Under the pieces are notes generated by a model. It was not told the DNA's origin. It searched no databases and saw nothing but the letters and a program-made list of their open reading frames with translations. 64,000 bases of DNA from positions 3,534,001 through 3,598,000 of the forward strand of contig CANXME010002068.1 in the NCBI GenBank assembly GCA_948144175.1, given 5' to 3'. The first letter of the stretch is position 1. Every line of letters begins with the position of its first letter. Position numbers and translations under genes: made by a program. Source of the DNA: Closterium sp. NIES-65. Its lineage: Eukaryota > Streptophyta > Zygnematophyceae > Desmidiales > Closteriaceae. Shown in pieces: positions 8,602-17,456 of this stretch.

Positions 8602-11600
8602 ATGGCTACCCCCGTAGTCCTTACCTCTGATGCGGAGGGTCGTGCTGTAGACTTCGAGGTCTGGGTCAATGACCTGCAGCTTTTCCTACAGTGCGATAGG
8701 GCAGACGGACTCTCCCTGTTCGATCTCACCTCTGGTGCCTCTCCTGCCCCGCCTGGTGATGCTAACAGCACGGTTTGCTCACAATGGGCCACGCGTGATG
8801 CTGCTGCCCGTCTTGCTGTGCGTCGCCACTTACCGACTGCTGAGCGTGCGCACTTTAGTCAGTACAAAAGTGCTAAGACCTTGTACGACGCTGTAGTTCC
8901 ACGCTACTCTTCCCCTGCCACTGCTGCTCTTAGTCGCCTCATACTGCCGTACCTGTTTCCTGACCTCCCCGCCTTTCCAACAGACGCTGACCTCGTTACG
9001 CACCTTCGCACTAGTGACACCCACTACCACGCTGCGCTTCCTACATAGTTCTGCGCCAAGAACCCCCCCCCCCCCCCAAGTACATCACCCTCTACTACAT
9101 AGTCACCCGCCTTCCTGACTCCCTTCGCTCGGTTAGGGACCACTTCCTCCCTGTTTGCTCCACCACACTCAGCTTTGACCTCCTCGAGGAGCGCCTCCTG
9201 GCAGCTGAGAAGAGTATAGTCGCTATAGGAGCCTCTAGAGGTGACCCGCGTGCCCCTGTCTTTGAGGGGTGCTCCCCCTCCCCCCTTTTGACCTCTATTG
9301 CTTCTGCTGCTGCCGTCGACTTCGTTGGCACCGAGTCGGTTGGCGCTTCGTCTGACCATAGCGGGCGACGCCGCACCGGCAAGGGCAAGGGGGGCAAAGG
9401 CGCTGGAGGGGCTGGCGGGGGTGGTGGAGGTGGAGGTGGAGGAGGGGAGTGGGGGTGGTGGTGGGAGTGGTGGCGGGGGTGGGGGCTTCGGTGGCGGCGG
9501 TGGCGGCGGAGGCGGCGGCGGCGGTGGCGGTGGGAGGGGAGGAGGAGGCGGTGGCGGCGGTGGCAAAGGAGGCGGCGGAGGAGGTGGAGCTAGTCGGGGT
9601 GGCTCTGCGCAGCGAGGCGGCTTCGGTGGTGGTCAGCGCCAGCAGCAGCGGCGCACTCGTGAGACCCCGTCCCCACAGCAGCTTCGTGAGTGGTACGCTG
9701 CGCGTCAACGAGGTGGGGGTAATGGTCCCTGTACCTACGTCCTCCGTACCGGCGACCGCGCTGGTGAGCAGTGCGGGGGCCCGCACTCCACCCAGCGCTG
9801 CTTTGGCCGCTTGACGGACGCTTGGCGTCACCAGTTCCGTGACGCCACTGAGATCCCTCGCTGGGGAGAGCTGTCTAGGGCGCGGGTTGCTATCATTGAT
9901 CTTGACTATGATGCTATTCTTGCTGCCATGTATGCTATGTCTACTAGTGATGAGGGTGAGTGTTACCTGTGTGTTCCGCCTGACCCGGGCATTGAGGCTG
10001 CTGCTCTAGGTGTTGGTGAGGCTACTGCTCTAGGTGCTAGTACATCTGCAGCCCCAGGTGCTGGTGAGTCTGCTCTCTCAGGTACCACGTCGGCTCAGGC
10101 CTTACACACCTTCACCCTTGAATCGGGTGCTTCCCGCTCCTTTCAAGACCGCACCACGCTTACGCCGCTTAGTCGACCGGTTCCGGTCTCCCTGGCGGAC
10201 CCCTCTGGGGGTCCTGTCCTTGCTAGCTTCTCCACTGTCTTACCGTGTCCGGCAGCCCCCTCTGGCACCCTGTTAGGTCTCTACCTCCCCTCGTCCTCTA
10301 CGAACTTGGTGAGTGGTGCTGATCTACAAGATCGGGGGGTTGACAAGTTCACTCGTGCGAGTCAGCGGATGACCCACTGTACGTGTGCTCGGACGGGCCG
10401 ACACTTGGCCACGTTTACCCGTCGGCCGGGGTCGAGCGAGTACACACTGACTACTGAGTCTCCTTCGGTTGCTGAGTCTAGTCAGGTAGCTGCGTCGAGT
10501 CAGGTGTTTGCTGCAGCGTCCACGTGTCGTCTCCTGTCCCACCAGACTCTCCTTTGGCACAACCGCCTTTGTCACCCCTCCCTGCCTCGTCTCCGAGGCA
10601 TGGCCTCTCGTGTCCTTGTCTCTGGTCTCCCCCGGTCCCTCCCTCCTCTTCCTCCAGGGCCTGCCCCTACCTGCGTTCCCTGCGTCGAGGGGCGGCAGCG
10701 CGCCGCTCCTCACTCCTCCGACTTTCCTCCAACAGAGGCTCCGCTGCAGACATTTCTCCTGGATGTGTGGGGCCCCGCCCGCGTCCGTGGACAGGGTCAC
10801 GAGCGTTACTTCCTGCTGGTCATTGACGACTACTCGCGTTACACCACAGTCTTCCCCTTGCGCAGCAAGGATGACGTCACTGAGGTGTTGATCGATTGGA
10901 TCGGCGCAGCTCGTCTCCAGCTCAGAGAGAGTTTCGGCTCGGACTTCCCGGTTCTATGTCTGCACTCCGACATAGGCGGAGAGTTTTCCTCTGACATTCT
11001 GCGAGCCTTCTGTCGTGCACGGGGCATCCGCTAGACGTTCACGCTTACGGCCTCCCCACAGAAAAATGGGATTGCTGATTGCCACATTGGCATGGTTATG
11101 GACGTCGCTCGTACGTCCATGATCCATGCGGCTGCTCCCCATTTTCTATGGCCGTTCGCGGTTCAGTATGCGGCGCATCAGATCAATCTTCAGCCCCGAG
11201 TCTCCTTGCCAGAGACCTTCCCCACCCTGAGGTGGACGGGGAAGGTTGGCGATCCGTCTGCGCTCCGTGTCTGGGGATCTCGGGCGTTTGTCAGCGAATT
11301 GTCTTCGGACAAGCTGTCCCCCCATGCGGTTTCCTGCGTCTTCCTTGGCTTCCCCTTGATGCGCCTGGTTGGCAGTTTTACCACCCCACCTCGCGCCGTG
11401 TTCTGTCCTCCCAGGACGTCACCTTTGACGAGTCGGTGCCTTACTACCATCTCTTCCCCTACCGCACTGCGCCCCTCCCCCCGCCGCCGCTCTTCCTTGC
11501 GCCAGGTCCTCCCCAGGTAGACCCTCTCCCCCCTCAGGGTCCTTCCCCGTCAGGTGTGTCCCACGTAGACGCACTCGAGCCTGTCGAGGTAGCTGTTGAC

Positions 11601-13060
11601 TCTGGTGCTAATAGAGGCGCTGAGCCTGCGGGTGCCTGGTCTGGGGGTGCTGAGCGTGGGGGTTCGGAGCCTGGGGGTGCTGAGTCTAGGGGTCCTGGGG
11701 GTGCGAAGCCTGGGGGTGCTGAGCCTGGGGGTGCGGAGCCTGGGGGTGCTGGGTGTGCTCGTGTGTTATCTGGCTGTGCTTCGTCGAGGCGGGAGCTACT
11801 CTCTCCGCAGGAGCTGCGCGAGTGGTTTGCCCGGCGCTGGAGCCATGCTGCTGGAGCTGGAGGTACTACTGTTGCTGCTGGTCCTGGAGGTGCTCGTACT
11901 GGCGGTACTAGAGCTGCTGGGACTCGGGGTGCTGCTGGGGCTGCTGGAGTTAGTCCTGCTGGAGGTACTGCTGAAGCTGCTGGCGGTACTGGAGCTGACG
12001 GTCCTGCTTGAGTTGGTGCTGCTAGAGGTACTGGAGCTGCTGGAGCTGGAGCCGCTAGGGGTGTTGGCGCTGGTCGTTCTGCTGGCGCTGGTACTTCTGA
12101 GGGTGCTGGAGTTGGCGCTGTTGGAGCTAGAAGTGCTGCTTGCACTGGTGCTTCTGCTGGGGGTATTGGTGCTGTCCCTGCTGGTTCTTGAGGCGCTGCG
12201 CGGCGGAGGTCGTACTTTGTTCTGCTCCTTGAGCAGGTTCTTGGTCTCCCGCCCTCTACTGGTCCTCCTCCTCCCTTAGAGTGTCCACAGCCTGTCTAGT
12301 CGCGGTCACAGTTACAGCCCGCCTCCCCCCTACCTGCTCCTTCTCCCTACACTGGTCCTACTGGAGGTCTTGCTGAGCGTCGTGAGCCTGCGTCTCGTCT
12401 TGCGTCGCCTAATCGTGCTGCTCGCACTAGTAGTCGTGCTCCGCGTCCGCGTCCTCGTGCGGTCCCAGGCACACACCAGATGGCAATGCGTCCTTCCACT
12501 GCTCCTCTGCGTGTCCCTTTGCCGTCTCCTCTAGAGTCCTCTCTCCCTGTTCTTGCTGACCCGGAGTCTGACTCTCTTCGTGCTGCCAGTCCTACTGTCA
12601 CGCGTCTCCTGGCTACTGTTGTCACTAACCCTTCCTTTGAGTCCATTGCTGCGTCTGCCTTAGTTGCTGAGCTTGTCGACTTTGCTGCTCGTTGTCGTCT
12701 AGACTACGCTGCTAGTCTCGTTGCTGAGTCTGAGTCTGTGTGTCCTCCGTCCGTCGGGGGTGAGTGTGCTCTTAGCACGGACGTCCTTGAGGACAGGCAG
12801 GAGGAGTTCCGGTGTTTTGCTTCTGCTTTGCCTCATCTCGTGTCCATGCTGATTGCCCCTGAGGGAGACCTGGATGCATTAGACATCTCGAATCCTCGAT
12901 CGAACGCTGAGGCGATCGAGGGTCCCTACTCCTCTCAGTGGAAGTTAGCCATGGACGCAGAGATGGCTTCCTGGAAGTCCACAGGCACCTACGTCGACGA
13001 GGTTCCCCCACATGGGGCGAACATCGTCAGTGGCAAGTGGATTTTCAGGGTGAAGCGGGC
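8602..13060 (+). pseudogene. Cop-2 gag-pol pseudogene
   Basis: Gag starts at 8602 and meets a stop at 9046-9048 (GAG to TAG), then a frame change at a C-run (9063-9077). A second frame change follows in the poly-Gly tract at about 9480. A frame to 11034 carries the non-canonical Cys box, protease (the DSGAS Asp is changed: LESGAS) and integrase start. It ends at TAG replacing the Gln codon after GIR. Integrase continues (NGIADCHIG, where the catalytic Glu position is altered), shifts frame near 11360, and passes the GGAEP linker with a stop at 12009-12011. RT then opens and is cut at about 13060. The loss of protease Asp and integrase Glu, with several stops, makes it inactive. Confidence 0.88.
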
Positions 13061-13578
13061 GTGATTCCACGTCCTACGTGGAGGGCTGTCAGCTTGGGCC
13101 TGCATGACGTGGCGAGGTGAGTGAAAAACGCGTCGTCTAGGGTTTCCATGCTGCCATGGCTCAGATGGAGATGGGTGAGATTCGCGAAGCAGGCGACCGC
13201 GTTCGAAAGGTTCTGGAGAGAAACGACGATGTTTTTCTTGACAAAAAGCGTGGTGATGTAACTCCGAGTGATCCTTCGCCAGCGGCGGCAGACGAACGCG
13301 ATGAGGAGATTTCGCGCGGCGTCTGCGAGGACAGGAGAGGTTAACAATTGTAACGGAATCTTATCGTCCGCACGGTAATCGTGGTCGGATGCGGGATGGG
13401 TGGGGTGATCTACGGAGGGGTCCGCATAGATGAACCTGGGCTTCTGATGCAACACGGCCCATAAAGCGTCGCTGGCAGATTTGCCTGTAGATGTCGACGG
13501 CTGCCGATTGGAGGAGTGCTAGAGGAACCTGACGAGGATCTCGTCGGGAAGACTGTGAATGGGGCAGCGGTTATCCAT
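13061..13578 (-). pseudogene. F-box/LRR protein gene fragment (only non-transposon gene seen)
   Basis: On the minus strand ATG at 13578 opens MDNRCPIHSLPDEILVRF, a typical N-terminal F-box start, and meets TAG within 20 codons. The F-box resumes about 200 bp later as ARNLLIAFVCRRWRRI, followed by LRR-like LTHLHLS and LTALHVGRG. A GT donor at 13528 and an AG acceptor ending at 13323 (TCCTCGCAG) would remove the gap, but that join is one base out of frame. So it is either decayed or spliced differently. F-box proteins pick substrates for SCF ubiquitin ligases. The 3' part is missing because Cop-2 sequence abuts at about 13060. Family call is good; function and completeness are uncertain. Confidence 0.7.
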
Positions 13579-13892
13579 TCCTTAACATGGAAAAGGCTGA
13601 TGGTGCGACCCAACGCGACGAGGGCGCGCCGACGCAAATGCGCGACAAGAGAGCGGGGTTCGGTAGGACTGGAACCCCAGTAGTGGCCAAGAGAAAGAAA
13701 CTTGCTCGCCAAACTGCCTGCTGGAGCCTCCTGCGATTTAGTACGCTAATCCCAACCCAAGAGACCAGCAGTAGCATCGATTGCCGTCCATCTTAGCCTG
13801 GGCAATACCTCAGTGGCAGACGAAGCTATGCGGTGCGTTCTGCTGGGCATTGGTTTTCTAACTAAAGAGGAGCGAAAACGGCAGTAGGGTGC
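13579..13892. other. Flank upstream of the F-box fragment
   Basis: This stretch lies upstream of the F-box ATG and has no transposon homology that I can see and no convincing frame. It ends in GGTGC (13888-13892), the left copy of the Gyp-1 target duplication. In the pre-insertion chromosome it continued directly into 49276 onward, so it may be part of the F-box promoter or 5' UTR. Confidence 0.6.
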
Positions 13893-13901
13893 TGTTATGA
13901 G

Positions 13902-14028
13902 TGTCAGATTTATATGACATAGCTATTGTAGGCTATAGTGGGGTAGCACATATGGGGTACAGCTTTCTAGGGTTTGTATTTGTACCCAACTTTCACTTAG
14001 TCAATTCATTCTCGTTTCAGTTTTCTCA
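13902..14028 (+). repeat. Cop-3 5' LTR (127 bp)
   Basis: TGTCAGATTT...TTTTCTCA. Contains GTAGGCTATAGTGGGGTA, then GGGGTACA / TTGTACCC around CTAGGGTTT. It is identical to the 3' LTR. Confidence 0.95.
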
Positions 14029-14074
14029 TGGTATCGAGCAGGTTCCCTCGTGGGAACTGTGACTAGGGCCCACC
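14029..14074 (+). promoter_or_regulatory. Cop-3 PBS, hairpin and GGGCCC box
   Basis: TGGTATCGAGCAGG (one change from the Met-tRNA site), GGTTCCC TCGT GGGAAC hairpin, then CTAGGGCCCACC. Confidence 0.85.
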
Positions 14075-15109
14075 AAGTCAAAAAAAAAAAATTTCTGCTC
14101 GCACCGCGCTCAGCCCGAGTTGCGCTCAGCCCGAGTTGCGCTCCTCTCTCTGATCTCGTCGAGCCGCCCTAGCGGCTGCGTCGCGCCGCCCTCGCGGCCT
14201 CTGATCCGTCGCCCTCGCGGCCCCGTCGCCCTAGCGGCCCCGTCGCCTTAGCGGCCCCGTCGCCCTAGCGGCCCCATCGCCTAGCCCTACGGCCCCGGTG
14301 CCGCCCTTCCCGGCCCCGATCTACCGCCTTGCGGCCCCGTCGCCTACCCCTGTGGCCCTCGCGCCGCCCTTTCCCGGCCCCGTCGCCTACCTACGACCCC
14401 GGCCCCCTCCTCGAACCCAGCCCCATCGCCTCCTTGCGGCCCCTAGCCCCGTCGCCTACCTGCGGCCCAGTCGCCTACCTACGGCCCCTGCGGCCCCGTC
14501 GCCTACCTGCGGCCCCTGGCCCCTGTCGCCTACCTGCGGCCCCGGCCCCGTCGCCTGCTGGCAGCTCCGGCCCCGTCTCCTACCTGCGGCCCCGTCGCCT
14601 ACCTGCGGCCCTGTCACCTACCTACGGCCCCGTCGCCTACCTGCGGCCCCGGCCCCGTCACCTACCTGGGGCCCCGGCCCCATCACCTCCCTGCGGCCCC
14701 GGCCCCGTCACCTACCTGCGACCCCGACCCTGTCACCTACCTGCGGCCCCGACCCCGTCACCTTCTTGCGGCCCCGGCCCCGTCACCTACCTGCGGCCCC
14801 GGTCCCGTTGCCTATCCGAGCCGCCCGAGCTGCCGAGTCGCCTGAGGCGCCCGAGCCGCTGAGTCGCCCGAGCCGCCGGGTCGCCCGCGCCGCTCGAGCC
14901 GCCCGGGCCGCCGCGTCGCCGAGCCGCGGTTGCGTCTCGAGCCGCCCGAGCCGCCCGAGTCGCCGAGTCGGCGCGCCGCCCGAGCCGCCCGTGCCGCCCG
15001 AGCCGCCGAGTCGCAGATCCGCCCGAGCCGCCCGAGCAGCCCGAGCCGCCCCTGTCTGGTAAGAGCAGCGCCTCTTCCACTGCACTGCCCTTACCCTACT
15101 GCACTGCAC
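14075..15109 (+). repeat. Cop-3 leader, first part
   Basis: C-rich tandem sequence. About 14160-14820 is built on CTACCTGCGGCCCCGGCCCCGTC-type units of 24-30 bp, and about 14820-15050 on GAGCCGCCCGAGC units. An oligo-A run is at 14081-14090. The leader ends in the left TGCAC target copy (15105-15109) and resumes at 22335-22391 ahead of gag. Confidence 0.85.
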
Positions 15110-15238
15110 TGTCAAACATTGTATGTTGTGGTTGTTTAGGCTACAGTGGGTTAGCCTATAGTGGGTACACATTTCTAGGGTTAGGTTTGACCTATTTGTA
15201 CCCAACCCTCATTCTAGTGATTCATTCTCATTCTGACA
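15110..15238 (+). repeat. Cop-4 5' LTR (129 bp)
   Basis: TGTCAAACATT...ATTCTGACA. It has GGGTACA / TGTACCC around CTAGGGTTAGG and differs from the 3' LTR only at position 14. Confidence 0.95.
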
Positions 15239-15288
15239 TGGTATTACGAGCCTAGGTTTCACCTAGGACCGAAACGATAGGGCCCACC
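15239..15288 (+). promoter_or_regulatory. Cop-4 PBS, hairpin and GGGCCC box
   Basis: TGGTATTACGAGCC is a diverged Met-tRNA site. The hairpin here is CCTAGG TTTCA CCTAGG, a different sequence from Cop-3 but the same place and fold. ATAGGGCCCACC follows. Confidence 0.8.
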
Positions 15289-16014
15289 GTTTCCGCTAGT
15301 CGCGCCCTCGTGCGCCGCCTTTTCCTGCGCCTCAAGCGCCTTGTTCTTAAGGCCCCCTAAGGCCCTCTCGCGTCGCCCCTTAAGGCCCCTCACGGCCCCT
15401 CGCGTCGCCCCCTTAAGGCCCCTTACGGCCCCGCGCTAGCCTCTCAAGGCCCCGTGCGGCCCCGCGCTAGCCCCCTAAGGACCCGTCGGCCTCGCGCTAG
15501 CCCCGCGCTAGCCCCCTAAGGCCCCCGTCGGCCCCGCGCTAGCCTCTCAAAGGCCCCCGAACGGCCCCGCGCTAGCCCCGAATGGCCCCGTACGGCCCCC
15601 CGCGCTAGCCTCTCACGGCCCCCTCGGCCCCGCGCTAGCCCTCTAAGGCCACCGTCGGCCCCGCGCTAGCCTCTCACGGCCCCCCCCTCGGCCCCGCGCT
15701 AGCCCTCTAAGGCCCCCGTCGGCCCCGCGCTAGCCTTTCACGGCCCCCGAACGGCCCCGCGCTAGCCCCGAACGGCCCCCAACCGGCCTCGCCCTCGCCC
15801 TGGACGGCCCCGCGCTCTCCCTTAACAGCCCCACCCGGCCCCGCGCTCGCCTCTCTAGGACCGAGCCGAACCGCGCGACCCGACCGAGCCGCGCGACCCG
15901 ACCGAGCCGCGCCGCCCTAGCCGAGCCGCGCCGCCCTAGCCGAGCCGCGCCGCCCTAGCCGAGCCGCGCCGCCCTACTGCTACTACTACTACTGCCACTG
16001 CTACTGCTGCAACT
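15289..16014 (+). repeat. Cop-4 leader with CGGCCCCGCGCTAGCC repeats
   Basis: About 15340-15850 repeats GGCCCCGCGCTAGCC with short spacers. About 15870-15970 has GAGCCGCGCCGCCCTAGCC units. A CTACTA/CTGCTA run comes just before the gag ATG. No supported gene lies in it. Confidence 0.85.
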
Positions 16015-17400
16015 ATGGCTAGCCCTACAGTTCTCTCGTTCGATACTGAGGGCCGCCCGATTAAGTTTGAGACCTGGCTCGATGATCTGCACCTGTTCCT
16101 CCAGCTTACTGCCCGAGAGGATATCTCGCTGTACGATCACGCACAAGGCACAGTCCCTGCTCCTGCTACTACTGCTACCGCTACTGCTCGCTCGCAGTGG
16201 CAGACTCGCGATGCCCACGCCCGCTTTGCCATTCGCAACTCCCTGCCAGTCGATGAGCGCGAGCACTTTGGCCAGCATCAGACTGCGCAGGCCCTGTACA
16301 CTGCTGTAGTTGCGCGATACTCCTCCCCGGCCTCAGCTGCACTAGGCCACCTCTCGCTTCCCTACCTGTTCCCCGACCTGTCCGCCTTCCAGACAGTCGC
16401 TGACCTCATCACTCACCTCCGCACTAGTGATGCCCGCTTCCGTGCAGCCATGCCCGCTGAGTTTCTTGCCTCCAACCCTCCCCCGCTCTGGCTCACTCTC
16501 TACCACCTAGTCACCCGCCTCCCTGACACTCTGCGTACAGTCAGGGACCACTTCCTAGCTCGCTGCCCCACTGAGCTCACCATTGCCGCCCTAGAGAAGG
16601 AACTACTTGCAGCTGAGAAGAGTATTGTAGTTGTAGGTGCCTCTCGTGGCGACCCCCGCACCCCTTTCTTCGAGGGGTGTTCCCCCTCCCCCCTGCTCCC
16701 CTCTGTCGCCTCTGCTGCTGCTGTCGACCTCCTTGGTGCTGAGCAGGTCGGCTCTGCGTCCGCTCCCAGCGGGCGCCGCAGCGGCAAGGGCAGGGGAGGC
16801 AAGGGCGGTGGGGGTGACGGCGGGGGAGGCGGTGGTGGGGGTGGTGGCGGCGGTGGGGGCGGTGGCGGGGCTGGAGGGGCTAGTGGCAGCGGTGGGGGTG
16901 GTGGAGGCAGCGGCGGCGGCGGTGGTCGGGGTGGGGGCGGTGGTAGTGGCGTCAGTGGACGTGGCGGCGGCAGGGGCGGTGGTGGTCGTGGTGGAGGCGG
17001 TGGTGGTGGTCGTGGAGGCTCTGGCCCTGGCCAGAGCGCGCAGCACCCTCAGTCCTCCCAGGAGCTTCGTGAGTGGTACTTACAGCACGGGGGTGGGGGG
17101 GGTAGCCTTAGCTGCACGTACGTCATCCGCACTGGTCGCCGCAAGGGACAGACGTGCGGGAGGGCGCACACTGCTCAGCGCTGCTTCTCTCGCCTAGATG
17201 ACGCTTGGCGTGCTCAGTTTCCTGACGCTCCTGAGCTCCCTCAGTGGGCTGATCTCCTCAAGAAGGATATCGATATCTATGCTCTTGATTTTGATGTTAT
17301 TCTCAAAGCCATGTATGCATTGACTATTAGTGGAGAGGAGGACCAGTACCTGTGTGTTCCGCCTGACCCAGGATCCGCACGAGTGAGGCTGCCGCTCTAG
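16015..17400 (+). CDS. Cop-4 Gag (frame broken from Pol by 1 bp)
   Basis: The 461-codon frame starts MASPTVLSFDTEGRPIKF, the B-type Gag start shared with Cop-5. A capsid-like region fills about residues 1-215. About 245-340 is almost pure Gly with scattered Ser/Arg (RGG-like at the end). SSQELREWYLQH comes next, and then a Cys box CTYVIRTG...TCGRAHTAQRC (C-X13-C-X3-H-X4-C). The last residues after PPDPG are out of frame: sister copies have one extra base (GGCATC versus GGATC near 17372), after which the frame would run into Pol. Gag should package the RNA; the Gly tract and Cys box sit where the nucleocapsid normally is. Confidence 0.9.
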   Translation: MASPTVLSFDTEGRPIKFETWLDDLHLFLQLTAREDISLYDHAQGTVPAPATTATATARSQWQTRDAHARFAIRNSLPVDEREHFGQHQTAQALYTAVVARYSSPASAALGHLSLPYLFPDLSAFQTVADLITHLRTSDARFRAAMPAEFLASNPPPLWLTLYHLVTRLPDTLRTVRDHFLARCPTELTIAALEKELLAAEKSIVVVGASRGDPRTPFFEGCSPSPLLPSVASAAAVDLLGAEQVGSASAPSGRRSGKGRGGKGGGGDGGGGGGGGGGGGGGGGGAGGASGSGGGGGGSGGGGGRGGGGGSGVSGRGGGRGGGGRGGGGGGGRGGSGPGQSAQHPQSSQELREWYLQHGGGGGSLSCTYVIRTGRRKGQTCGRAHTAQRCFSRLDDAWRAQFPDAPELPQWADLLKKDIDIYALDFDVILKAMYALTISGEEDQYLCVPPDPGSARVRLPL

Positions 17401-17456
17401 GTGCTTGCGCGTCCGCTGCCCCAGGTGCTGGTGAGGCTACTGCTCTAGGTGCTTGT

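Larger units (their letters stand above)
7535..13060 (+). mobile_element. Cop-2: Ty1/copia element, 3' truncated
   Basis: A 5' LTR (7535-7660), PBS, repeat leader and degenerate gag-pol are present, but the element stops inside the RT domain just after MWIFRVKR-like sequence at about 13060. There it abuts F-box gene sequence. No 3' LTR or target-site copy matching the left flank GCTCG (7530-7534) follows, so a deletion removed the 3' third. The LTR and leader closely resemble those of Cop-8, making them one subfamily. Confidence 0.88.
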
